Positions 1 to 7,966 of a stretch of DNA of 64,000 bases are shown one piece after another. The position numbers were made by a program, and so were the translations under genes. This stretch comes from Fodinicola acaciae (GTDB taxonomy: Bacteria; Actinomycetota; Actinomycetes; Mycobacteriales; HKI-0501). The first letter of the stretch is position 1. Every line of letters begins with the position of its first letter. The stretch spans positions 871,235-935,234 of the forward strand of contig NZ_WOTN01000001.1 in assembly GCF_010993745.1 (NCBI RefSeq), in the 5' to 3' direction. Below the pieces are notes generated by a model, which ran no database searches, had not been told where the DNA came from, and was given only the letters and a program-made list of their open reading frames with translations.

Positions 1-192
1 CTTCAGCTGGTTGAGGAAGCCGGCCGGTGGGGTGTCCGGCTGAGCGCGACAGGCGGGGTGGAGCGAGACGAGCTGGGTCTGTGGATCTCACGTGACGAAG
101 GCGAAGCGCGGCGCCGGCTGGACTACCTGTTGGAGGTCTGCCCGGCGCCGGACGGCTGGCGGTTGACGGTGGAAAACACCAAATCGGGGTGA
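1..192 (+). CDS. C-terminal 63 residues of an unidentified protein (cut by window edge)
   Basis: An open frame runs from base 1 to a TGA at 190-192 and encodes 63 residues ending in VENTKSG. The composition (many Glu/Arg, two Trp-containing turns, a final beta-like stretch GWRLTVEN) is that of a real soluble protein end, and third codon positions are G/C rich like the neighbours. No family can be recognised from this fragment. It reads in the same direction as the stress protein gene that follows 132 bases later. Confidence 0.5.
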   Translation, partial: LQLVEEAGRWGVRLSATGGVERDELGLWISRDEGEARRRLDYLLEVCPAPDGWRLTVENTKSG

Positions 193-284
193 AGCACCCG
201 GCACATCGTCCGAACGGACAGCGGCGCCGAGGCCAAGGACCCGTCGCAGGCAAGGCATTGCACCCTGCTGGGCACGCGGATTTT

Positions 285-301
285 TCCCTAGCGTCAGGGG
301 A
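285..301. promoter_or_regulatory. Imperfect inverted repeat upstream of the universal stress protein gene
   Basis: The arms TCCCTA and TCAGGGGA face each other 24 bases before the ATG at 325. The geometry (CCC outward, GGG inward) is opposite to the DosR box, whose halves read GGGACT then AGTCCC, so this is not called a DosR site. The rest of 193-324 shows only the ribosome binding site GGGAGACGAG before the ATG. Function is unproven. Confidence 0.25.
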
Positions 302-324
302 TCGGGTGTCGTGAGGGAGACGAG

Positions 325-1209
325 ATGCTGGGGGAGCAAGCCGCTGGGGGGTCGGTAGTGGTGGCGGTCGACTCGTCCGCTCACCAGCTGCAGGCGGTGG
401 CCTGGGGGGCACTCGAGGCGGCCAGCCGGGGCATGGCGCTCCGGCTGGTCCGCAGCTTCGTGCCGGAGCCGCTGCGTACGCCGCTCGGCGCGGATTCCTT
501 TGCCGACGGCCACATAGCCCGAGCGGCGCGTAGGCTGTTGGCCAACGCCGCCGCGTACGCGCATGCCGTGGCGCCGTCCGTACGCGTGTCGGCGACGCTG
601 CCGGCCGGTTCCGCGACCCGGCAGTTTGCCAGCGCCGTCGGCAAGCCCGCGCTGGTCGTGGTCGGTCACACCGACGGCGACCGGCTCGGCGGCTCGCCTT
701 TCGGCTCGACCGGGATGGCGTTGATCGGCTGCACGACGTGTCCGATGGCCGTCGTACGCACGAGCATCGGCTGGGACCGGTCGGCGCAGGCACCGGTCGT
801 GCTGTCCCTCGGCGATGAATATCCACCGCCTGTCAACGAAGACGTGTTGGAATATGCCTTCCTTGCCGCCGAGCGGCGGAAAGTTCCTGTCGTCGCGGTG
901 GAAGCCGGGGAAAACTACGAGACGACCGCGATCCTGCGGACGGTTTCCGAGCGTTTCCCGGACATCAAGGTGTGCCGGCACATCGTCGGAGAGCACACCA
1001 GCCGCGCTCTTGTCGACTGGACAAGGGATGCGCAGCTTCTGGTGCTCGGCTCTCATCCCGATGAGGGTGTCGGTGAGCTGGCGCCGGGATCGGCGGCGCG
1101 TACGGCCGTCGATTTCGCGCGATGTCCGGTCGTGCTGGTCCGGCCACGGCCGGCCGAGGTGACCGACGCCGGCGACGTGTCGTTGGCGCCACGTAACATT
1201 ATGCGCTGA
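325..1209 (+). CDS. Universal stress protein with two tandem UspA domains
   Basis: The 294-residue product has two UspA folds. The first opens with VVVAVDSSAHQLQAVAWG and the second runs from about residue 155 to VVLVRPRP near the C-terminus. Both halves keep the late glycine-rich nucleotide loop in altered form (GGSPFGST and GELAPGSAAR) followed by the typical CPM/CPV-beta-strand ending. Tandem UspA proteins of this size are common in actinobacteria and several belong to the DosR dormancy regulon of mycobacteria. The gene lies directly before a DevS-like kinase and DevR-like regulator, as Rv3134c lies beside devR-devS, which supports a hypoxia or redox stress role. The start is an ATG with GGGAGACGAG in front. 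ATP binding is inferred, not visible as a perfect motif. Confidence 0.88.
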   Translation: MLGEQAAGGSVVVAVDSSAHQLQAVAWGALEAASRGMALRLVRSFVPEPLRTPLGADSFADGHIARAARRLLANAAAYAHAVAPSVRVSATLPAGSATRQFASAVGKPALVVVGHTDGDRLGGSPFGSTGMALIGCTTCPMAVVRTSIGWDRSAQAPVVLSLGDEYPPPVNEDVLEYAFLAAERRKVPVVAVEAGENYETTAILRTVSERFPDIKVCRHIVGEHTSRALVDWTRDAQLLVLGSHPDEGVGELAPGSAARTAVDFARCPVVLVRPRPAEVTDAGDVSLAPRNIMR

Positions 1210-1362
1210 AGAGATATAAATATGGCCTGTCGGTAAAATCGGTCTGGCTGTTCGGACGGACATTGTCGCCGCCACGGTGGACTGATCGCGGCCAAGGCTG
1301 CGTCGACCGCCGGAGCCTGCCACACTGTCATCGGCGCTGGCAGGATTTCGAGGCGGGTAACC

Positions 1363-2874
1363 ATGAACGTCCCACCTTTGGTGGACGCGATCACCGAGAT
1401 CGCCGGTGAAACGCGCCTTCCTGACCTTTTGCGCCGGGTCGTGAGCACCGCGCCGGCGATGGTGCCGGCGTCGTACGCGGCGCTGGAAGTGCTCGGGCCG
1501 GACGGAGATGTCGCCGACGTCATCCGCGTCGACGACGTGCGTACGCGGTCGTTGCCGGCGTCCCTTTTCGGCGTACCGGTGCCGGGCAGGGACGGGGTTT
1601 TCGGCACGCTTTATCTGGATCGCGAGCCCGACGAGGTCACCCCGGCCGAGGCGGAAATCCTCGCCGCGTACGCGAAAGCCGCCGGCGCGGCCATCGGTTT
1701 CGCGCAGGACCGCGAAGATCTCTGGCGCCGGGAGCAATGGCTCGACGCTTCGCACCGCGTCACCGCCGCGTTGCTGACCGGCGAAGGCGCGATGGCCGCG
1801 ATGCGGATCATCGCCGAGCGAGCCAGGCTGGTCACCGGTGCGCCGGCGGCGGCGATTTCCCGGCCGCTGCCGGACGATCGTTCTCAGTTGGTGTTCGAGG
1901 TGGTCGATGCCGGCGACATCCGCGGCGGCCCGGTCGCCGGCATCACCGTGCCGGTCGAGACGACCGCGACCGGATACGCGTTCACGCACGCCAAACGCGT
2001 GGTCGTACGCGACTACGGAAAACACGTGCTGGTGGACAAACTCAGTCCACAGCTGCTGAAGCTGGTCAGTCAGCTGGATTCCGCGGTGTGCATTCCGCTG
2101 ATGGTCGGTGCCGAGCCGATGGGTGTGCTGACGGTGGCGCGATACGTCGGCGATGTGCCGTTCACCGAGCATGAGGCGGATCTGGCGGAAATGTTCGCCA
2201 ACGACGCGGCGCTGGCGGTCGAGTTCGCGCGCGCCGAGGACGACCGCCGTCGGCTCGCGGTGCTGGAGGACCGCGACCGGATCGCACGCGACCTGCACGA
2301 TCTGGTCGTGCAGCGGCTGTTCGCGATTGGACTGGGGCTGGAGGGCCTGAGCCGGATGATCGTACGTCCGGAGATGGCGGCCAGGATGACCGGCTTCGTC
2401 AGGGACATCGACCGCACCATGGACGACCTGCGCGCGAGCATCTACAGCCTGCGGGAGTCGGTGCGGCGGCCCAGCAGTTTCCGGTCGGAGATGCTGCGCG
2501 CCGGCCTGGAGGCGGCGACCGCGCTCGGTTTCGAGCCACGGATCGACTTCGACGGGCCGGTCGACTCGGTCGTGCCGGCAGACCTGCGCGCCGATGCCAT
2601 CGCGGTGCTGCGCGAGGCACTGTCCAATGTGGCCAGACACGCCGCGGCCAGCTCGGTGCTGGTGGAGATTTCCGTTGATCGCGGCGGACATCGGCTGACC
2701 ATGGTGGTGGACGACAACGGCGAGGGCATAGCCGAGGACCGCAACCGCAGCAGTGGCCTGAGCAATCTGCGCGACCGGGCCGCGCGGCACGACGGCGATT
2801 TCTCGGCGTCCCGGGTGCCGGCCGGCGGCACCCGGCTGGTGTGGACCGCACGGATTCTCGGGGGACAGGCATGA
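1363..2874 (+). CDS. devS: DevS/DosS-like GAF-domain sensor histidine kinase
   Basis: 503 residues. Two GAF-like regions (about 1-125 and 140-290) are followed by a HisKA_3 dimerisation segment with the phospho-acceptor His312 in DRIARDLHDLVVQRLFAIGL, and a C-terminal HATPase domain with the ATP-lid motif DDNGEG at 450-455 and GLSNLRDRA. The H-box is nearly that of mycobacterial DosS/DosT. There is no transmembrane segment, so it is a cytoplasmic sensor. In the family the first GAF binds heme and senses O2, CO or NO; the proximal heme histidine cannot be confirmed by eye here. The stop codon overlaps the next gene as ATGA, giving a translationally coupled kinase-regulator pair. The 153-base gap before it is AT-richer but shows no recognised operator. 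Confidence 0.9.
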   Translation: MNVPPLVDAITEIAGETRLPDLLRRVVSTAPAMVPASYAALEVLGPDGDVADVIRVDDVRTRSLPASLFGVPVPGRDGVFGTLYLDREPDEVTPAEAEILAAYAKAAGAAIGFAQDREDLWRREQWLDASHRVTAALLTGEGAMAAMRIIAERARLVTGAPAAAISRPLPDDRSQLVFEVVDAGDIRGGPVAGITVPVETTATGYAFTHAKRVVVRDYGKHVLVDKLSPQLLKLVSQLDSAVCIPLMVGAEPMGVLTVARYVGDVPFTEHEADLAEMFANDAALAVEFARAEDDRRRLAVLEDRDRIARDLHDLVVQRLFAIGLGLEGLSRMIVRPEMAARMTGFVRDIDRTMDDLRASIYSLRESVRRPSSFRSEMLRAGLEAATALGFEPRIDFDGPVDSVVPADLRADAIAVLREALSNVARHAAASSVLVEISVDRGGHRLTMVVDDNGEGIAEDRNRSSGLSNLRDRAARHDGDFSASRVPAGGTRLVWTARILGGQA

Positions 2875-3533
2875 CGATCTCGGTTTTCCTGCTCGACGAC
2901 CACGACGTCGTACGGACCGGCCTGCGGATGGTGCTGGAGGCGACCGACGACCTGCGGGTCACCGGTGAGGCCGGCACGGCCGCCGAGGCGCTCGCGCGGA
3001 TCCCGGCCGTAAGGCCGGACGTCGCGATCCTGGACGTACAGCTGCCGGACGGCCTCGGCATCACGGTGTGCCGCGACATCCGCTCCAGCATCGACCCACC
3101 GCCGGCCTGCCTGATGCTGACCGCGTATTCCGACGACGACGCCCTCTTCGGTGCCATCATGGCCGGAGCGGCCGGCTATATCCTGAAAAAGGTGTCTGGC
3201 AACGACCTCGTCTCGGCCGTACGCACCGTCGCCAATGGCGGTTCCCTGCTGGACGCCCACCTGACCACCTCGGTGCTGCGCATGCTGCGTGGTGAGGACG
3301 GCCCGGCCGACCCGCGTTACGACCTGCTCAGTCCGCAGGAACGCCGGGTGCTGGACCTGATCGCCGCCGGACTGAGCAACCGGCAGATCGGCGCGCAGTT
3401 GCATTTGGCTGAGAAAACCGTGAAAAACTACGTCTCGTCGCTGTTGCACAAGCTCGGGTTCGCGCGGCGCACCGAGGCCGCCGTGTACGCGACGCGACTG
3501 CACGGCTCGCGCCACGGCGAGCTTGGGGTTTAG
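2871..3533 (+). CDS. devR: DevR/DosR-like NarL-family response regulator
   Basis: 220 residues: a receiver domain with acidic pocket D9-D10, phospho-acceptor D55 in AILDVQLPDG and Lys in YILKK, then a LuxR-type helix-turn-helix (LSPQERRVLDLIAAGLSNRQ) with the recognition segment AEKTVKNYVSSLL, which matches mycobacterial DosR almost exactly. The ATG at 2871 overlaps the kinase stop; a longer frame from GTG 2841 would add ten residues lying inside the kinase gene and is unlikely. It probably activates hypoxia/dormancy genes when phosphorylated by the kinase encoded just upstream. Gene order here is kinase then regulator, the reverse of devR-devS in mycobacteria. Confidence 0.92.
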   Translation: MTISVFLLDDHDVVRTGLRMVLEATDDLRVTGEAGTAAEALARIPAVRPDVAILDVQLPDGLGITVCRDIRSSIDPPPACLMLTAYSDDDALFGAIMAGAAGYILKKVSGNDLVSAVRTVANGGSLLDAHLTTSVLRMLRGEDGPADPRYDLLSPQERRVLDLIAAGLSNRQIGAQLHLAEKTVKNYVSSLLHKLGFARRTEAAVYATRLHGSRHGELGV

Positions 3534-3568
3534 AGGTCACTCCCCTAAATGCGCGGCCTCTTAGCCGG

Positions 3569-5386
3569 CTATTCCACCGTCACGCTCTTGGCCAGGTTGC
3601 GCGGCCGGTCCACCTCGCGGCCGAGCTGGTGAGCCCAGCACCAGGCCAAAACCTGCAGCCCGACGGACGGCAACACCGGGTCGAGCGCCGGCTCGGTCGC
3701 CGGCACCTCGATGGTGGCATCGGCCAGGCCGGCCGGAAGTCGCGCCGAGGTGACCGCGATGACCGGTCCGCCGCGCGCCTTGATCTCCTCGATGGTGGCG
3801 AGGTTGCGCGCGACCAGGTCATCGTCCGGCACGATCGCGACGGTCGGCATTTGTGGCGTTATCAGGGCGAGTGGGCCGTGTTTGAGCTCGCCGGCCTGAT
3901 ACGCCTCGGCGTGCAGATAGGAGATTTCCTTGAGTTTCTGTGCGCCTTCGCGCGCCACCGGCCAGCCGCGTACGCGTCCGACGTAGAAAAGGTGACGGGC
4001 GTCGCGATAACGCCGGACGATCTCGGCGATGTCGTCCTCCTGTTTGAGGACGGTCTCGATCTGGCCGGGCAACAGCCGCAGCGCGGTGATCAGCGCGGCC
4101 GCGCGGGTCGCCGGAAGGTCGCGTACGCGACCGAGTTTGACCGCGATCAAGGCGAATGCGACGACCATCGTGGTAAAGGACTTTGTCGCCGCCACCGACA
4201 TTTCCGTACCGGCGTGCAGAAACACCCCCGCGCCACACGCGCGGGCGATCGAGCTGCTGACATTGTTGACCACGCCGACGACATTGGCACCTTTGCGCTG
4301 CAGCTCGCGTACGGCAGCGAGCGTGTCGTGCGTTTCACCGGACTGGCTGACGGCAATGTAAAGCGTGTCCGGATCGACGACCGGATTGCGATAGCGAAAC
4401 TCCGACGCGGGCTCGGCGCGGGCCGGAATGCGCGCCAGGTCCTCGATCAGGTTGGCACCGATCTGTCCGGCATAGTACGCCGAACCGCAGCCGATCAGGG
4501 TGACCCGCTGGATCATCCGGCACTGCCGCGGATCCAGCCGTAAACCGTCCAGCCGCGCGGTGGCGGCGTTCTCGTCCAGCCGGCCACGGACACACCGGTC
4601 GACCGCGTCGACCTGTTCGTGCATTTCCTTGTGCATGAAGTCGGTGTGGTCGCCGAGCACGTCGTCGCCGGCCGGTGCCTCGATCACGGTGAGATGTTTG
4701 GTCGTACGCCGGTCGTCCAGCGTCCCGGTGCGAAACTCGTCCGGCCGTACGACCGCGAGCTCGTCGTCGTCGAGATAGACGACCTGTTGAGTGTGCCGCA
4801 CGAGCGCCGCGGTGTCGGATGCCACCAGCATCTCGTGGTCGCCGATCCCCAACACCACCGGGCTGCCGCGGCGGGCCGCGACGATTTCGCCGGGCCGGCG
4901 GGCATCGACAACCAGCAGTCCAAACGTGCCGTCGACCTGTCGCAACGCCTGGCGCACCGCGCTTTCCAGCGTACGCGCGGAAGTCAGCGCGATGAGGTGC
5001 GCGAGCACCTCGCTGTCGGTTTCCGACACGAGTCGTACGCCGGCGGCGGTGAGTTCGTTGCGAAGAGCCGTCGCGTTGTCGATCACTCCGTTGTGCACCA
5101 CGGCGATCCGACCGCCGGCATCGACATGCGGATGCGCATTTACCTCGGTCGGCGGACCGTGCGTGGCCCACCTGGTGTGCGCGATGCCGAGCGTCGCGGC
5201 CAGACCGTCCGGCACCAGCTGCCGCAGCCTCGCGACCCGTCCGGCGGTTTTCCTGACATTCAGCGAGAAGTCGTCCAGCAACGCGATGCCGGCCGAGTCA
5301 TAGCCGCGATATTCCAGCCGTTGCAGACCCTCCAGCAAAACCGGTGCGGCCGCTCGCGCACCCACGTAGCCGACGATTCCACACAT
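3569..5386 (-). CDS. glmS: Glutamine--fructose-6-phosphate aminotransferase (isomerizing)
   Basis: 605 residues, the usual GlmS length. The N-terminus MCGIVGYVG places the catalytic Cys2 of the glutaminase (Ntn hydrolase) domain, and residues about 285-425 and 455-600 form two SIS sugar-isomerase domains (SQSGETHDT, EISYLHAEAY, KSVTVE at the end). The enzyme makes glucosamine-6-phosphate from fructose-6-phosphate and glutamine in the cytoplasm, the entry to UDP-GlcNAc. It converges on the DevR-like gene and is divergent from the glycan locus that would use its product. No glmS ribozyme is expected in actinobacteria and none was recognised in the leader. Confidence 0.95.
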   Translation of the reverse strand: MCGIVGYVGARAAAPVLLEGLQRLEYRGYDSAGIALLDDFSLNVRKTAGRVARLRQLVPDGLAATLGIAHTRWATHGPPTEVNAHPHVDAGGRIAVVHNGVIDNATALRNELTAAGVRLVSETDSEVLAHLIALTSARTLESAVRQALRQVDGTFGLLVVDARRPGEIVAARRGSPVVLGIGDHEMLVASDTAALVRHTQQVVYLDDDELAVVRPDEFRTGTLDDRRTTKHLTVIEAPAGDDVLGDHTDFMHKEMHEQVDAVDRCVRGRLDENAATARLDGLRLDPRQCRMIQRVTLIGCGSAYYAGQIGANLIEDLARIPARAEPASEFRYRNPVVDPDTLYIAVSQSGETHDTLAAVRELQRKGANVVGVVNNVSSSIARACGAGVFLHAGTEMSVAATKSFTTMVVAFALIAVKLGRVRDLPATRAAALITALRLLPGQIETVLKQEDDIAEIVRRYRDARHLFYVGRVRGWPVAREGAQKLKEISYLHAEAYQAGELKHGPLALITPQMPTVAIVPDDDLVARNLATIEEIKARGGPVIAVTSARLPAGLADATIEVPATEPALDPVLPSVGLQVLAWCWAHQLGREVDRPRNLAKSVTVE

Positions 5387-5735
5387 TGGTTCCGCGTCTC
5401 CTCGACGGATGGGACGGTGACAGCTGCCGGTGATCCTGCGCCTGGTCGGCGCAACGGTCCAGAGACATAAGGCCCTATCGCCGCGGACGTTCGTTTGGTT
5501 GGTTTCACAGGAAAGTCATTGAGGTTCTTTTCGGACACCGAGCCGGAAAGCCAGACCTCACCAAGGTGAGCAGCCGGTGAACGGCAGATGTACGCCAGCT
5601 AGGGGCCTTGGTCCCCAGTCGCCGGCTGAGCGGGCCAAACAGTCGGCCCGGTCGTCCGAGCGCAGGAATGCGGGCGACAAGAGCATGCTCCATTCCATGA
5701 TTTCTCGCCGGAGTGCGAACGGGGCTCTGCTGCCT
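5387..5735. promoter_or_regulatory. Divergent intergenic region between glmS and the glycan locus
   Basis: About 350 bases separate glmS from the first glycan gene. The region carries a short palindrome, TCACCAAGGTGA at 5558-5569, and no recognised riboswitch or sigma-factor consensus. An in-frame extension of the downstream gene reaches back to 5577, but the residues it would add look like translated non-coding DNA. Promoters for both directions must lie here. Confidence 0.4.
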
Positions 5736-7052
5736 ATGGAAGTGAACGAGGCGGTACGCCGAATAGTCGGTGCGCATTGGCGAGTCCTCGTCGTTTGCCT
5801 GCTGCTCCCCATTGCCGCCGTTTCGACGATGGACATCAGCAAAACTCCGGAATACGTGGCGACTGCCCGAATCCAGGCGTCGAGTACGCCGCCTGGTTCG
5901 GACACCGAAGCCGATTCGGTTCTCAACCGGGTCAAGGGGATCGCCACCAGTGTGGCAATAGTCAAGGACGCGATTGGTAAAGCCGGCGTGACCAACCGGT
6001 CCGCGGTTGCCGTCGCCGCGCACGAGGTGAATGTGGCGCGGCTGGGAAGCTCGGCCATTTTCGATCTTTCCGTCACCGACCCCAGTCCCGCCGTGGCGGA
6101 GCGGTTGGTCAGCAGAATCGGCCTTTCCGTGGTGGTATTCCTGAACAGCTCCGGAAACCAGACGGCCGCGTTGATGACCCAACTGCTCGACACCCAGTCG
6201 GCCGCGGTCAAGAAGCGCGAGGACGTGGCGACCAAGCTGCAGCTCGCCACCGATCCTGTGGTGAAAGCCGGCCTCAGCGCGCAGCTCGCCACGCTGGACG
6301 AGGAAATCGGCAACGTCGCCTCGTCGGTCCGGCAGTTGCAGGTCACCAATGTCACCGGTGGGTCTGCGGCGGTCATTTCGCCGCCCTCGGGCAGCCTCCG
6401 GGTGCCGTCGGGATTGTCCACGGACGCCGGCCTGGCCGCCGTCGTCGGGTTGGTGGTCGGACTGCTTTTGGCCACGTTGCTGGAAGTCCTGCGGCCGACC
6501 GTGTCAGGTGCGCGACCGTTCGCGGAACAGATCGGCGCACCTTTGCTCGGTGTGATCCCGGGAAAACGCCGTCGTGACGGGACAGAACCGGACGTCCGGT
6601 CCACGACGGCACACGAGGCGATGGTACGGATCCGGCGAGCGGCCGCCAGGCGCGGCGTCAGCGCGCTGGTCCTCACCGCCGAAGCCGGTACGGTGCGGCT
6701 TGTCGACCTGGCCGCGATGCTGACCGAGCAACTCGGCAGCCGGCAACCGGCGGGGCTGGCTGTGACGAGCGACCGGCGACCATCTTCCAACGGCCGTCGC
6801 GAGACCGAGCTGAGCGACACCGCCGTGACCATGACGCTGCCGGTCGTCGCGGACATCGCGGCAGACCGACTGCGCGTGCTGACACTGTCCGAAGTGGACG
6901 GTGGTGCGGACACCGACCGGTATGGCCTGCTCGTACTGGTCGCCAAGCGAACGTCGTTCGCGGAGTTGCGTCGGGTGGCGGATCTTTCCGAGATCACCGG
7001 CTGGCCGGTGATCGGCGTACTCGGCGGCCCGACAGGCAGAGGAGTGACGTAG
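5736..7052 (+). CDS. Wzz-type polysaccharide chain-length/co-polymerase protein with degenerate BY-kinase tail
   Basis: 438 residues from the ATG at 5736. A first membrane segment (WRVLVVCLLLPIAAVSTM) follows a short cytoplasmic start, then an extracytoplasmic region with coiled-coil character (about 60-220), a second membrane segment (AAVVGLVVGLLLATLLEVL) and a cytoplasmic tail resembling a tyrosine-autokinase domain. Where active BY-kinases have the P-loop GEGKST, this protein reads TAEAGTVRLVD, so ATP binding is probably lost. Earlier in-frame starts (5577, 5685, 5697) exist; 5736 was chosen because it gives the usual dozen or so residues before the first membrane helix. It begins the glycan operon and would control chain length together with the polymerase encoded at 15408. 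It is followed two bases later by the next gene. Confidence 0.75.
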   Translation: MEVNEAVRRIVGAHWRVLVVCLLLPIAAVSTMDISKTPEYVATARIQASSTPPGSDTEADSVLNRVKGIATSVAIVKDAIGKAGVTNRSAVAVAAHEVNVARLGSSAIFDLSVTDPSPAVAERLVSRIGLSVVVFLNSSGNQTAALMTQLLDTQSAAVKKREDVATKLQLATDPVVKAGLSAQLATLDEEIGNVASSVRQLQVTNVTGGSAAVISPPSGSLRVPSGLSTDAGLAAVVGLVVGLLLATLLEVLRPTVSGARPFAEQIGAPLLGVIPGKRRRDGTEPDVRSTTAHEAMVRIRRAAARRGVSALVLTAEAGTVRLVDLAAMLTEQLGSRQPAGLAVTSDRRPSSNGRRETELSDTAVTMTLPVVADIAADRLRVLTLSEVDGGADTDRYGLLVLVAKRTSFAELRRVADLSEITGWPVIGVLGGPTGRGVT

Positions 7053-7054
7053 GC

Positions 7055-7966
7055 GTGACATCGGTGGGGGGAGTTTTACCGCGGGTATGCGTGGAAACCG
7101 ATGACGGAAGTCTTGGCGCGGCGGTGCGTCTGGCCGCCGGTCTGCTGGCCGGCGTCGGCCGGATCGAGTTCGCCGGGCCTGGCCGGCCGGCTGACATCGT
7201 CCACACGGTCGGCGACGTGACGACGCGGCCGGCGTCGGCGCACCGGGTGTACACCGTCGAGCGCGTGCCGCTCCGCTATGGCCGCCTGGTCGCGGACCGG
7301 TCGTGGGTCCGGCGACAACGCCGGCGCTGCGGCACCGACAGCATGTTGCTCGCACACGGCCGTACGGCGGCCCGGCTGGTCGTGGCCGCGCGGCTCGCGC
7401 TCGGCGAACGCGTGCACTGCGTACCGGTCGTGTCGCCGTTGTATTCCGACACGGCAAGGGAAAGCGCCAGCCGGTCGCAGGTCAGGGACCGGCTCGGCCT
7501 GCGGCCGGGCGTACGGCTGGTCGTGTGCGCGTCCGGGCCGGACGACGACTGGTGCGCGGCGATCGAGCGCCTCGACCGGCCGGACGTGATGGTGCTTCCG
7601 CTGCGAGACGAGCCGCTGGCCGGCCTGCTCACCGCCGCGGACCTGTTCGTGGCGACCGGCCGCGACCTGCTGGCCTGCAACCCGGCCGCCGCCGCGTTGG
7701 CGATGAACGTCCCGGTCGTCGCGGTGACCACGGACAGCGCCGCCGACCTGGTGATCCCGGGGCGGAACGGATACGTCGTGCCACCGCGGCCGGCGGCCGT
7801 CGCGCACGCGGTCGGCGCGCACCTGGACGCGTCGCCGGGCCGCACGACGGTCGTGCGCGGCGACCAGGCTCGCCGTGAGCTGCGGCGGCTCGCGCGCGGT
7901 CTGCTGCGCGTGTACGAGCAGGTGCTGACCTCCTCGATCGGTGGCCGCAGAGGTGGTCGGGGATGA
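7055..7966 (+). CDS. Glycosyltransferase-like protein (degenerate GT-B/GT4 fold)
   Basis: 303 residues starting at GTG 7055, two bases after the previous stop, with GAGGAG in front. The C-terminal half has the layout of a GT4 donor-binding domain: RLVVCASGPDDDWCAAIE, LLTAADLFVATGRDLLACNP and then GRNGYVVPPR, where GT4 enzymes have the EAMA and GE(T/N)G motifs. The catalytic EX7E motif is not preserved (ACNPAAAALAMNVPVV occupies that place), so it may be an inactive partner or a divergent enzyme. Position inside the operon suggests glycan assembly. The stop overlaps the aminotransferase start by four bases. Confidence 0.6.
   Translation: MTSVGGVLPRVCVETDDGSLGAAVRLAAGLLAGVGRIEFAGPGRPADIVHTVGDVTTRPASAHRVYTVERVPLRYGRLVADRSWVRRQRRRCGTDSMLLAHGRTAARLVVAARLALGERVHCVPVVSPLYSDTARESASRSQVRDRLGLRPGVRLVVCASGPDDDWCAAIERLDRPDVMVLPLRDEPLAGLLTAADLFVATGRDLLACNPAAAALAMNVPVVAVTTDSAADLVIPGRNGYVVPPRPAAVAHAVGAHLDASPGRTTVVRGDQARRELRRLARGLLRVYEQVLTSSIGGRRGGRG

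Noticed and set aside
1210-1362. Search for a DosR box in the USP/DevS gap
   Set aside because: No GGGACT-N-AGTCCC-like sequence was found there or in 193-324, so no operator is reported.
88-2790. 900-residue minus-strand open frame
   Set aside because: It is the complement of the universal stress protein and DevS-like genes, rich in Arg/His/Gln/Pro as GC-rich shadow frames are, with no domain.
3531-3571. Possible third MITE-like element between the DevR-like and glmS TAG stops
   Set aside because: Both stops are TAG, but the 37 bases between do not resemble the element ends; only a short imperfect repeat TTTAGAGG/CCCCTAAA is present.
5387-5735. Riboswitch or glmS ribozyme in the leader of glmS or the glycan operon
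   Set aside because: No recognised core of c-di-GMP, c-di-AMP or glmS RNAs is visible; only a short palindrome.
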